In this document: positions 1 through 8,118 of the stretch, one piece after another
How positions within the stretch are numbered: position 1 is the stretch's first letter
How the letters are laid out: each line of letters starts with the position of its first letter
Assembly (NCBI GenBank): GCA_965212505.1
Contig: OZ243123.1
Span: 4,464,001 to 4,528,000, forward strand
From: JAHEKO01 sp965212505
Lineage (GTDB): Bacteria > Acidobacteriota > Thermoanaerobaculia > Multivoradales > JAHEKO01
Length of the DNA stretch: 64,000 nucleotides
Direction: 5' to 3'
Program-made: the position numbers and the translations under genes
Notes under the pieces: model-generated
Seen by the model: the letters and a program-made list of their open reading frames with translations, nothing else
Database searches by the model: none
What the model was told of the DNA's origin: nothing

Positions 1-151
1 TGGCCGCGAGCAGTTCGAGGTTCGCTGGCGTCCCCATCACCACGCCAGCGTCGTCGACACCTTCGAGCTCTGTCAACGAGCTCTGCAGGTGCATGAGCAC
101 GATCGAATCGGCGTAGGCGCCGGGGCGAATCTCGCAGCGAGTGATCGTCAT
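1..151 (-). CDS. fdrA: FdrA-like protein, N-terminal fragment
   Basis: Only the first 50 codons are inside the window; the gene runs off the left edge. The peptide begins MTITRCEIRPGAYADS and contains VDDAGVVMGTPANLELL. This matches the start of the FdrA family (VDDvsvMMGTPAN), succinyl-CoA-synthetase-like proteins linked to ureide/allantoin breakdown and oxamate carbamoyl transfer. Its ATG overlaps the TGA of the upstream amidase (ATGA), so the two are translationally coupled. In other genomes FdrA is often followed by YlbE/YlbF-type partners, which would lie to the left. The family call rests on a short but characteristic stretch. Confidence 0.75.
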   Translation of the reverse strand, partial: MTITRCEIRPGAYADSIVLMHLQSSLTELEGVDDAGVVMGTPANLELLAA

Positions 152-1452
152 CGAGTGGCGAGCGCCGCTTCGAGCATCTGACCCCAGGCCAGGAGCTTCT
201 CGTCCGCCCGCCAACCCGCGGCAATCTGAAGACCGAGAGGCAGGCCGGCTTCGTTTGTGCCCGCCGGCAGCGTGAGGGTCGGCAAACCGCTGTGGGACCA
301 GGCGAGGTTCATGATCGGGTCGCCGGTCGAGTCGATGCCCTCTGGTGCCACTCCCTGCGCCGGCGGCGAGATCCAGAGATCGACGCCGCGCTCGATCATG
401 AGAGCGGTGAGCTCCTGCCGCAGCTGGTCACCACCCGCTCGAGCCGCGTTCGCCTCCTCTTCGCTCACCTCCCACCCCTGGGAGAGCAGCGCCACCGTCT
501 TTGGGTGGTAGAGCGCACCGTAGTCGGCGTACCAGTTCGAGTGGACCGCGGCCGCATCCACCGCAACAGCCAGCCGATGCCGCTTCACGATGTCGTCGAA
601 GTCGAGCATCGACGGCACCACTTGCACCTCGAAGCCCGACGCGCTCAGATGATCGGAAACCGCCTTGAGATGGTGCAGCGCCTCCGGAGTCGCGTGTTTG
701 AGCATCGGCCCCTTCGGAATGGCCAACCGCGGACGATCGAGCGACTCCGAAGGGTTCCAGTCGTCAGCGAGAACCGAGGCGGCGATCGCCGCACTCGCCG
801 CGTCGGCCGTGAAGGTGCCGATGTGGTCGAAGGTCGGCGACAACGGGATCACGCCGGCGCGTGAGATGCGGTCATAGCTCGGCTTGTAGCCGACCACGCC
901 GCAGTAGGCCGCCGGTCGCGAGATCGAGCCGATCGTCTGGGTTCCGAGCGCGAGCGGCGTCAGTCCGGCGGCCACCGCCGCCGCAGAACCACTGCTCGAG
1001 CCGCCCGGGGTCCGCGCGAGGTCGCGCGGATTGCGCGTGGGCCCCGGCCCAAAGTAGGCGAACTCGGTGCTCACCGTCTTGCCGAGCACCACCGCCCCGG
1101 CCCCTCGCAGCCGTCGAACCGCGGTCGACGCCTCACCCTCGAACAGGTGTGTCGGGAGCTTGCTGCCCGCGGTGGTCGCCAACCCGTCTACCCGGAAGAT
1201 GTCCTTGACACCAATCGGAACGCCGTAGAGCGGCGTCCGGCTCTCCGACTCGGGAAAGCGCTCCGAGAGACTCGAGAGCTCGGCGTGCACCCGGTCGAAC
1301 CGACCCGGCTCGTCCATGAGTGACTGAATCTTCGGCTCGGCCCGCGCGCACCGGTCCTCGAGCGTCGCAAGATAGGTGATGGTCTGGAGGTCGCCGCTTG
1401 CAAAGGCCCGTCCGAGCTCCACCAGGCTCTCGGGCTGCGCGTAGTCGGTCAT
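148..1452 (-). CDS. Amidase signature family amidohydrolase
   Basis: A 434-residue cytoplasmic amidase of usual family length. The Ser-cisSer-Lys apparatus is visible: the lysine in GVPIGVKDIF, the glycine/serine-rich GGSSSGSAAAV, and the nucleophile segment TIGSISRPAAYCG followed by GVVGYKPS. It should hydrolyse an amide or carbamoyl bond; the substrate cannot be read from sequence. It sits 31 bases after the 2Fe-2S subunit gene and overlaps fdrA by four bases. Acting after a molybdenum hydroxylase and beside FdrA, it probably opens or deamidates a nitrogen heterocycle or ureide intermediate (inference). Allophanate hydrolase or GatA are less likely because there is no matching C-terminal domain or gatB/C neighbour. 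Confidence 0.88.
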   Translation of the reverse strand: MTDYAQPESLVELGRAFASGDLQTITYLATLEDRCARAEPKIQSLMDEPGRFDRVHAELSSLSERFPESESRTPLYGVPIGVKDIFRVDGLATTAGSKLPTHLFEGEASTAVRRLRGAGAVVLGKTVSTEFAYFGPGPTRNPRDLARTPGGSSSGSAAAVAAGLTPLALGTQTIGSISRPAAYCGVVGYKPSYDRISRAGVIPLSPTFDHIGTFTADAASAAIAASVLADDWNPSESLDRPRLAIPKGPMLKHATPEALHHLKAVSDHLSASGFEVQVVPSMLDFDDIVKRHRLAVAVDAAAVHSNWYADYGALYHPKTVALLSQGWEVSEEEANAARAGGDQLRQELTALMIERGVDLWISPPAQGVAPEGIDSTGDPIMNLAWSHSGLPTLTLPAGTNEAGLPLGLQIAAGWRADEKLLAWGQMLEAALATR

Positions 1453-1483
1453 CCGTCGGACGTCGGCGGGAGCAAAGTCCCGC

Positions 1484-1972
1484 CTAGGCCTCGGACTCCT
1501 CGATGTAGTCGGCCGCCAACTTCACCGCGTCGACGATGTGCTGATAACCGGTGCAGCGGCAGAGGTTGCCTGAGAGCGCCACGCGAATCTCCTGCTCCGA
1601 GGGTTTCGGGTGCTCCTTCAAGAACGGCAGGAGCGTCATCAGAATCCCTGCGGTACAGAAACCACACTGCAGCCCGTGAGCGTCCCAGAACGCCTGCTGC
1701 AGCGGGTGGAGATGCGCCGGGTCGTCGGTCAGCCCTTCGACCGTCGTGAGCTCCAGCCCGTTCGCCTGAACCGCAAGCATGAGGCAGGAGCGGATCGGAT
1801 CCCCGTCGACCAGCACCGTACAGGCGCCGCAGACACCGTGCTCACAGCCGACGTGCGTTCCAGTGAGGTCGAGCTCGTGGCGGAGAAAATCGCTGAGCAG
1901 CAGTCGCGGCTCCACCTCCCGCTCGTAGGTGCGACCGTTCACTGTGACGCTCACCTTCTGCGGTGCGATCAC
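1484..1972 (-). CDS. Xanthine dehydrogenase/CO dehydrogenase-type 2Fe-2S subunit
   Basis: 162 residues, the usual length of CoxS/XdhC-type small subunits. The N-terminal plant-type ferredoxin domain carries C-EHGVCGAC plus a later C (DPIRSC). The C-terminal helical [2Fe-2S]-binding domain carries CGFCTAG and NLCRCTGY. It passes electrons from the molybdopterin centre to the FAD subunit. The GTG start overlaps the stop of the FAD subunit gene (GTGA). The catalytic molybdopterin subunit is not in the window and should lie beyond the left edge or elsewhere. Confidence 0.95.
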   Translation of the reverse strand: MIAPQKVSVTVNGRTYEREVEPRLLLSDFLRHELDLTGTHVGCEHGVCGACTVLVDGDPIRSCLMLAVQANGLELTTVEGLTDDPAHLHPLQQAFWDAHGLQCGFCTAGILMTLLPFLKEHPKPSEQEIRVALSGNLCRCTGYQHIVDAVKLAADYIEESEA

Positions 1973-2853
1973 ACAACCTCCCCGCGAGCTCGTGCCGCGG
2001 CGCTGCGAAGGGCTCGCTCGGTCAGCACTCCGGCCAGATGTCGCTTGTAGTCGGCGGTGGCGTGAATGTCCGCGGTGGGCTCAATCTCGCTCGACGTCGC
2101 ATGAGCGGCGGCGGCGCGAATGGAGTCGGCGGTGACCGGGCTTCCGACCAGGGAGCTCGCCGCCTCCGGAGCGTCCATCGGCGTGTCACCGGCGCTCAGG
2201 TAGACCAGACGCGCCGCGGCGCACACCCCATCGTCGCCGAGTGTCACCACCGCCGCGACACCCGAGGTCGCGTAGTCGCCGTGTCGACGCGCGAGCTCGA
2301 CAAACGCACACCCGGTACGCGGAGGCAGTGGCGGAAGCTCCGCCTCGATGAGCGCCTCCTCCGCACCAAGCTCGGTTGTCATCAGACCGACGTAGAAATC
2401 GCGCGCCGCGACCCAACGCTCACCGTCTTTCGTCGCCAACCGGAACCGCGCGTCGAGTGCCACCGCCACGACCGGCAGCTCCGCGGCCGGGTCGGCATGT
2501 GCGAGGCTTCCACCCGCGGTGCCGCGATTGCGAATCTGCGGATGGGCGATCAACGGCATCGCCTCTCGGAGAAGAGGCGCTCGCTCGGCGACCAGCGGCT
2601 CCCACTCGAGCGCCCGCTGCCGAGTCATCGCACCGATCACCAGCCCGCCCGCCTCTGTCGGCCGCACGTAGTCGAGCTCCCGCACGCGATTGAAATCGAT
2701 CAGCACACTCGGCTGTGCCAGCCGGAAGTTGAGCAGCGGCACCAAGCTCTGACCGCCAGCCAAGATCTTGGCGTCGAAGCCGTGCTCGGAGAGCAGCGCC
2801 AGCGCCTCGGCCAGCGTGTCGGGAGCCGTGTAGTCGACGGGAGCCGGCTTCAT
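1969..2853 (-). CDS. Molybdenum hydroxylase FAD-binding medium subunit
   Basis: 294 residues from the ATG at 2853 (MKPAPVDYTAPD); a longer frame upstream runs into the divergent promoter and lacks family similarity. Motifs of the CoxM/XdhB family are clear: ILAGGQSLVPLLNFRL near residues 30-45 and RNRGTAGGSLAHADPAAE near residue 110, the two FAD-binding loops. The C-terminal CO-dehydrogenase flavoprotein domain follows. It is the first gene of the four-gene minus-strand operon (FAD subunit, Fe-S subunit, amidase, FdrA). About 107 bases separate it from the divergent transporter, leaving room for promoters both ways. Confidence 0.93.
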   Translation of the reverse strand: MKPAPVDYTAPDTLAEALALLSEHGFDAKILAGGQSLVPLLNFRLAQPSVLIDFNRVRELDYVRPTEAGGLVIGAMTRQRALEWEPLVAERAPLLREAMPLIAHPQIRNRGTAGGSLAHADPAAELPVVAVALDARFRLATKDGERWVAARDFYVGLMTTELGAEEALIEAELPPLPPRTGCAFVELARRHGDYATSGVAAVVTLGDDGVCAAARLVYLSAGDTPMDAPEAASSLVGSPVTADSIRAAAAHATSSEIEPTADIHATADYKRHLAGVLTERALRSAAARARGEVV

Positions 2854-2960
2854 ATCGAAACGGTAGAGCGGTGCACCGGGATTCGGCGGCAGTCTATTAC
2901 ACCGCTCCGATGCAGACAGGTGAGTGCTGTCCCCTCCGCACGGTACTATTCGCACGGTTC

Positions 2961-5306
2961 ATGACATTCGAAATCGGCCTGGTCCTCGGCGTTCTGATCG
3001 TCGCGGTCATCTTGTTCATCAGCGAGAAGTTGCGCGTGGACGTCGTGGCGGTGATGGTGCTGGTCACCCTCGCGCTCACCGGGTTGCTCGAACCCAAGCA
3101 GGCACTCACCGGCTTCAGCAACCCTGCGGTGATCACGGTGTGGGCGGTGTTCATTTTGAGCGGCGGCCTGGCTCGCACCGGGGTCGCCGGAATCCTCGGC
3201 CACCAGGTGTTGCGCCTCGCTGGCAAGGGCGAGGTCCGGCTGATCGCATTGATCATGATCACCTCGGCGTTCCTCTCCGCCTTCATGAACAACGTCGGCG
3301 TCGCCGCCCTGCTCCTGCCGGTGGTGATGGACATCTCGAAACGCACAGGCCGCCCTCCGTCGAAACTCCTGATTCCGCTCGCTTTCAGCTCGCTCCTCGG
3401 CGGACTCACGACGCAGATCGGTACGCCACCGAACATCCTCATTACCGAGGCGCTCAAAGAGCGCGACATCCCGACCTTCTCGCTGTTCGACTTCGCCCCC
3501 GTCGGAGGGGCCGTGGTCGTCGGCGGCATCCTCTACATGGTGCTGATCGGTCGGCGACTCCTCCCCGAGCGCAACCCGGGGGGTGAGACCGCCGGCTCGT
3601 CGCTCGACCTTCGGCAGCTCTATTCTCTGGGAGAGGATCTGAGCATCATTCAGCTGCCGACCGACTCTGCGCTCGACGGCATCCGGCTCGCCGACAGCCG
3701 GCTGGGCGCCGCGCTCGGACTCAACGTGATCGGCATCTTCCGCGGCTCGCGAAGCCTTCTCGCGCCCGGTCCCGACAGCGAGCTACGGGCCGGCGATCGC
3801 CTCTTGGTCGAGGGCACGCTCGAACAGCTCGCCGAGCTGCGCGGCGAGCAGTATCTGTCTTTCGAAGACGAGAATCTCGCGGTCGAACGCTTGATCTCTT
3901 CGGAAATTCAGGTCGCCGAGCTCCGATGCGAGCCCCAGTGTTCCCTGGTCGGCAGGACGCTTCGGGAACTCGACTTTCGCCGCAACTACGGTGCAATCGT
4001 GCTCGCCATTCAGCACGACGGCGTCTCACGGCGCACCGGACTCGAGAACGTCGCCATCCAGGAGGGTGACGTGGTGCTGGTACAGGGCACGCCCGAGCAG
4101 CTCGAGGCGCTGGCGGCGGTCCCCCATCTCCGAGTCGAGCTACAGGAGGCGGGTGAGGAGTACGGACTCGAGCAGCGCTTGATGGCGGTACGCGTGCCCG
4201 ACGGTTCGTCGTTGGCCGGCAAGAGCCTGGCCGAGAGCCGACTCGGCGACGCCTTCGGTCTCGGCGTCATGGGCATCGTTCGCGACGGCGAGACGAGACT
4301 CATGCCGGGAGCCGACGAGACGATCGCGGCCGGCGACACCCTGCTGATCAAGGGACGCCGCGAAGACCTCGCTCGAGTCGAAGAGCTCCAGGCGATCGAG
4401 ATCGAAGAGAATGCCGCCCCGGACCTCGGCGAGCTCGAGTCCGATCACGTCGGTCTGGCCGAGGCCGTCCTTTCGCCGCACGCCAACATCTCCGGCCGCA
4501 GCCTGCGTGACCTGCACTTCCGCGAGAAGTACGGCTTGAACGTCGTCGGCATCTCACGCGCCGGCACAACCCTTCGCACGGGTCTCCGGGACATGGCACT
4601 CCAGATGGGTGACGGCCTGCTGCTACATGGGCCGCGTCAGCGCTTGAAGCTGCTCGGCAGCGAGCCCGACTTCATCGTCTTGACCGAAGAGGCGCAAGAG
4701 CCGGTTAACCGGAGCCGGGCGCCGGTCGCGGCGCTGTTGATGGCCGGCGTCGTGTTCTCGGTCATCGTCGGCTGGGCACCGATCTACATCGCGGCGGTCA
4801 CCGGAGCCATTCTGATGGTTCTGACCGGCTGTTTGACGATGGACGACGCTTACCGCGCCATCGAGTGGCGAGCGGTCTTCCTGATCGCCGGCATGCTGCC
4901 GCTCGGCCTGGCCCTGCAGGAGACCGGCGCCGCCAGATGGCTCACCGATCAGGTCTTGGCTGTGATCAGCGGCGGCAGTCCCCTACTCGTCGTCGGAGGC
5001 CTCTACGTCGTGACCGCAGCGGCCGCCCAGGTGATGCCCACCGCCGCGGTGGCCATCCTCATGGCGCCGATCGCGCTCAATACCGCCGCCGATCTCGGTC
5101 TGTCGCCGCACGCCCTCATGATGACCGTCGCCCTTTCGGCCTCGGCCAGCTTCATGAGCCCCGTGGCCCACCCGGCCAACGTGTTGATCATGGGTCCGGG
5201 CGGCTACAAATTCTCGGACTACACCAAGATCGGCCTGCCGCTGACGCTCATCTGTCTCGTGATCGTCTTGTTCGTGCTGCCGATCTTCTGGCCGCTCACG
5301 CCGTGA
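2961..5306 (+). CDS. SLC13/DASS-family anion transporter with four RCK_C domains
   Basis: 781 residues from ATG 2961 (MTFEIGLVLGVL). An N-terminal membrane half (about 1-205) and C-terminal membrane half (about 590-781) form the divalent anion:Na+ symporter fold; SFLSAFMNNVGVAALLLPVV and GGLTTQIGTPPNILI resemble the substrate-site hairpins. Between them lie four RCK_C/TrkA-C modules of about 85 residues, each with a GxxLGLNVIGIxR / AGDxLLVEG pattern. The architecture is that of SAC1/YfbS-like transporters, which handle sulfate, dicarboxylates or similar anions. Two RCK_C copies are more usual than four. It is coupled to the next gene by a one-base stop/start overlap. Confidence 0.92.
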   Translation: MTFEIGLVLGVLIVAVILFISEKLRVDVVAVMVLVTLALTGLLEPKQALTGFSNPAVITVWAVFILSGGLARTGVAGILGHQVLRLAGKGEVRLIALIMITSAFLSAFMNNVGVAALLLPVVMDISKRTGRPPSKLLIPLAFSSLLGGLTTQIGTPPNILITEALKERDIPTFSLFDFAPVGGAVVVGGILYMVLIGRRLLPERNPGGETAGSSLDLRQLYSLGEDLSIIQLPTDSALDGIRLADSRLGAALGLNVIGIFRGSRSLLAPGPDSELRAGDRLLVEGTLEQLAELRGEQYLSFEDENLAVERLISSEIQVAELRCEPQCSLVGRTLRELDFRRNYGAIVLAIQHDGVSRRTGLENVAIQEGDVVLVQGTPEQLEALAAVPHLRVELQEAGEEYGLEQRLMAVRVPDGSSLAGKSLAESRLGDAFGLGVMGIVRDGETRLMPGADETIAAGDTLLIKGRREDLARVEELQAIEIEENAAPDLGELESDHVGLAEAVLSPHANISGRSLRDLHFREKYGLNVVGISRAGTTLRTGLRDMALQMGDGLLLHGPRQRLKLLGSEPDFIVLTEEAQEPVNRSRAPVAALLMAGVVFSVIVGWAPIYIAAVTGAILMVLTGCLTMDDAYRAIEWRAVFLIAGMLPLGLALQETGAARWLTDQVLAVISGGSPLLVVGGLYVVTAAAAQVMPTAAVAILMAPIALNTAADLGLSPHALMMTVALSASASFMSPVAHPANVLIMGPGGYKFSDYTKIGLPLTLICLVIVLFVLPIFWPLTP

Positions 5307-5809
5307 TGCAGACGGGGCCGCTCTCCGTTGGCCTGGTCACCACCTTGCTCTGGGTGGGCTGCGCCGCGGGGCCGCCTCGCTCCGACGAACCTCGACTGCC
5401 GCGACTCGAGCTGCTCGCAAGCGAAGTTCTGAGGAACACGCCCGAGCACACACATTTTGCTCCCGAAACGGAGTTCTCGTGGGTTTATCTGCAGCCGACC
5501 ATCGTGGCTCCGCCGGCGCTCGCCGCCGAGGTCGAGCGGCTCATGGTGGAGCGCTACAAGGTCTTCAAGACTCACGAGGAGATTCCGGAAGATCTGCTTT
5601 CGCACGTCGACGCAGAAGGCCGCGAGCATTCGATGATCCGTGACGGATTCTATTTCAGCTATGAAGTCGAATCGATCTCGCCCGAGCGCGTCCGGATCAC
5701 CTATCGAGACTACGAGGGCCCGCTGGCGGCGAGCGGCAGGAGTGTCGTCTACGTGTGGTCCGGAGTCGAGTGGACAACCGAGTCCGTCGACTCCCGCTGG
5801 ATCTCCTGA
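5306..5809 (+). CDS. Small exported protein, probable lipoprotein
   Basis: 167 residues. The ATG shares its A with the transporter stop codon (TGATG), so this is the second gene of that operon. The N-terminus has a short hydrophobic stretch ending LLWVGCAAG, a plausible but non-canonical lipobox. The mature part is mixed alpha/beta and acidic (VERLMVERYKVFKTHEEIPEDLL, GFYFSYEVESIS). I recognise no domain. Location outside the cytoplasmic membrane is inferred from the signal only. An upstream extension of the same frame inside the transporter gene is antisense-like filler and was not used. Confidence 0.72.
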   Translation: MQTGPLSVGLVTTLLWVGCAAGPPRSDEPRLPRLELLASEVLRNTPEHTHFAPETEFSWVYLQPTIVAPPALAAEVERLMVERYKVFKTHEEIPEDLLSHVDAEGREHSMIRDGFYFSYEVESISPERVRITYRDYEGPLAASGRSVVYVWSGVEWTTESVDSRWIS

Positions 5810-5878
5810 GCGGCAGCCGCCAGCAGCACGAGGTCCCTCCAGGACTCTTGCCTGCGAGCGGTCCCCAGGAGCGCAGGG

Positions 5879-6090
5879 CTAATTCTTCACGGCCTCGATC
5901 TGCACCTGAATGTTCTCCCCCGCCACGGCGTCGAAGAGCCCCCGGGAGGAGACGCGGCAGACCTCACCAGCTGCAGCTCCTCGCACACCAGGCGCTCCTC
6001 GTCCCCAGAGGAGATGACGAGCCCCGAAGCCTCGCAGTTGAAATCACCGAGGGATCCGCTCCAACTGAGTGACTCTTGACGACAGACAGC
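5879..6090 (-). pseudogene. Frameshifted extra copy of the Cys-pair repeat from the neighbouring FG-GAP protein
   Basis: Two reading frames here each encode half of a recognisable repeat. One reads FNCEASGLVISSGDEE; the other reads EVCRVSSRGLFDAVAGE followed by IQVQIEAVKN and a TAG. Both follow the pattern W/F-x-C-xxx-GL-xxxx-GD/E-xI seen in the last two repeats of the protein ending at 6110 (SWDCAAAGLSFVSGDE, TWDCEREGLPVAPGD). No start codon or uninterrupted frame joins them. It is therefore probably the decayed C-terminal end of that gene or of a tandem paralogue, though an assembly indel is possible. Confidence 0.45.
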
Positions 6091-6109
6091 GAACCGTGCC
6101 GAGACGCTT

Positions 6110-7708
6110 CTACGGCGCGATACCGCGCACTAGCAGCACGATTCGATCACCCGGAGCGACGGGCAGGCCCTCCCGCTCGCAATCCCAGGTCGTCTGGCCG
6201 CTGAGCGGCACAAAAACCGAGGCGCCCTGCGTACGGTTCTCACAGAGAGCGGCCGTCGTTTCGAGGCCGGCGACGGCACCGCTGACGTCGCTGCCGTTGG
6301 TGCGCCCGATCGCTCGAATCCGGATCTCATCGCCCGAGACGAAGCTGAGGCCGGCGGCGGCACAGTCCCAGGAGGTTCCGGGGGCCGCGAGCTCGAGCTC
6401 CTCTCCGGTTGTCACGTTTCGGCACAGAACGTGTCGTGAGTTGAGCCCCGTGACCGAACTGCCCAGCTCGGCGACATCGAAGACGTAGGCGGCACCGGAG
6501 TCGCCCTCCTGGTCGTCGTCCGAACCGGCCGCCACGGTCGTACCGCTGACCGCGATCGAGACGCCGAGGTGGTCGAAGGCACCGCGATCGGAGTGAACGA
6601 GCTTCGCGGCCTCCTCCCAATCTCCTGACACGAGGTCGCGCCGGAATAGGTAGATCGACCCGGTGGGCTGATTCTGGTCGGTCTTGTCGCCGGTGTCGGC
6701 GACGACCAGCAGGTCGCCGTCGATCGCAACGTTGCGCCCGAACGCGCCGAACTGCACCGGGTCGGGAGGGAGCAGCTTCTCCACCTCGACCCAGCCGCCG
6801 GACTCCGCCCGTTCGTACAGGTAGACTGCGCCTGCCGAATCGGCCGCATCGTCATCGTTCTCGGCCCCCACTGCCACCAGCGCGTCGCCCACAGCAACCG
6901 CCGAGCCGAAGAAGTCGGAACTCACACCGCTCGTGAGGATCCCCGTCTCCAACCAGGAGCCGCTCACGTCGTCACGCTCGAAGACGTAGACGCTGTCTAC
7001 ATCGGAGAAGGCGCTGACACCGACCGCCAAGAGGTCGCCCTCGATGTCCAGCGTCGCACCGAAGTCGTCGTCCGCGGAGCCGTTCGAAGCGAGCAGCTTC
7101 TCTCCCGGCAGCCAATCACCGCTCACGTCGTCGAAGTCGTACGTGTAGACGGCGCCCGCTTCGGCACCGAGATCGTCAGCAGAGGGCGCGCCGACCGCCA
7201 GGGTGCCTCCGCTCACCCGGATCGAGACTCCGAAGTCGTTGCCCGCTTGACCATCAAAACTGCCGAGGTTCTGTGCCGGCAGCCAGAGCCCAGTGCTCTC
7301 GTCTCGACCGAAGACGTAAACGGTGCCCGGCGACACGGGTGGGAACTCGGAGATCGGCGTGCCCGCGAAGATCGAGTCTCCGCTCACCGCCAAACCAAGC
7401 CCGAACAGGTCGCCGTCCTGCCCGTCGGGAGCAAGAACCTTCGAGGTCAGCCGCCAAGCACCCGAGCCATCACGCTCGTGGACGTAGACGGCTCCCGATC
7501 CGCTTCCGAGGTCGTCGTCGAATGGGGCCCCCACCGCGAGGACAGCCCCCTCGAGCGCCACGACACCGAAGAAGTCGCCACTCGCCCGGTCAGGCGCCGT
7601 GAGCTTGATCAGTTGAAGCCAGGTTTCCGCAACTCCCTGCGAGGCCTGCGCTGAGATGGAAACGGCCGCCAGCAGAAGAACGGCGAGTAGTGTGGACGCG
7701 GATCGCAT
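6110..7708 (-). CDS. Secreted FG-GAP (integrin-like) beta-propeller protein
   Basis: 532 residues from ATG 7708, where MRSASTLLAVLLLAAVSISAQA gives a clean signal peptide; earlier in-frame starts lack one. The body is about seven repeats of roughly 50 residues with the pattern DxFGxxVALxGxxLAVGAPxDDD...GAVYVYERD, the FG-GAP/integrin-alpha-like propeller. The C-terminal 120 residues hold two Cys-pair repeats (LCRNVTTGEEL...WDCAAAGLSFVSGD and LCENRTQGASV...WDCEREGLPVAPGD). A role in surface adhesion or matrix is inferred. Decayed repeat material continues downstream at 5879-6090, so this protein may be shortened relative to its ancestor. Confidence 0.88.
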   Translation of the reverse strand: MRSASTLLAVLLLAAVSISAQASQGVAETWLQLIKLTAPDRASGDFFGVVALEGAVLAVGAPFDDDLGSGSGAVYVHERDGSGAWRLTSKVLAPDGQDGDLFGLGLAVSGDSIFAGTPISEFPPVSPGTVYVFGRDESTGLWLPAQNLGSFDGQAGNDFGVSIRVSGGTLAVGAPSADDLGAEAGAVYTYDFDDVSGDWLPGEKLLASNGSADDDFGATLDIEGDLLAVGVSAFSDVDSVYVFERDDVSGSWLETGILTSGVSSDFFGSAVAVGDALVAVGAENDDDAADSAGAVYLYERAESGGWVEVEKLLPPDPVQFGAFGRNVAIDGDLLVVADTGDKTDQNQPTGSIYLFRRDLVSGDWEEAAKLVHSDRGAFDHLGVSIAVSGTTVAAGSDDDQEGDSGAAYVFDVAELGSSVTGLNSRHVLCRNVTTGEELELAAPGTSWDCAAAGLSFVSGDEIRIRAIGRTNGSDVSGAVAGLETTAALCENRTQGASVFVPLSGQTTWDCEREGLPVAPGDRIVLLVRGIAP

Positions 7709-7905
7709 GAGCACCCCCAGAACGGCCGGCGCGACTCGAAACGAGCGCCGGCCTTCAGTCATCGGCTGTGAACGAGCGTCGAACGACGCTGTCACGTCGA
7801 GAGCTATTCAGCTTGTGAGGATTCTGTCAGGGCGAGGGCCCCCGACAGACAACCGAGTGACGAACCGATGAGATACTGGCCCCTCACGCTGTCGAGGAGA
7901 GACAA

Positions 7906-8118
7906 ATGCGACGGGACGACGCGTATCGCGTGGTAGTCAACCACGAGGAGCAGTACTCGATTCTGCCGGGCGGCGGAGAGACGCCCAAGGGATGGAAGGC
8001 GACCGGCTTCGAAGGAACCAAGAAGCAGTGCCTGACCCACATTGAAGAGGTTTGGACCGACATGCGCCCCGGCGCACTTCGCGAGGCGCTCGCGGAGTTG
8101 GAACGCCGGCTCCCCTAG
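7906..8118 (+). CDS. MbtH-like protein
   Basis: 70 residues, the exact family size. It matches MbtH over its length: YRVVVNHEEQYSILP (family NxExQxSxWP, here with L for W), PKGWKATGFEGTKKQCLTHI and VWTDMRPGALRE. MbtH proteins bind and activate adenylation domains of non-ribosomal peptide synthetases. No such synthetase or other secondary-metabolite gene is in the window, so it is an orphan copy acting in trans or a domesticated homologue (inference). Its TAG stop overlaps the TAG of convergent hemW within a shared CTAG. Confidence 0.9.
   Translation: MRRDDAYRVVVNHEEQYSILPGGGETPKGWKATGFEGTKKQCLTHIEEVWTDMRPGALREALAELERRLP

Noticed and set aside
1963..2964. 333-codon plus-strand open frame
   Set aside because: Antisense to the FAD subunit with intact FAD-binding motifs.
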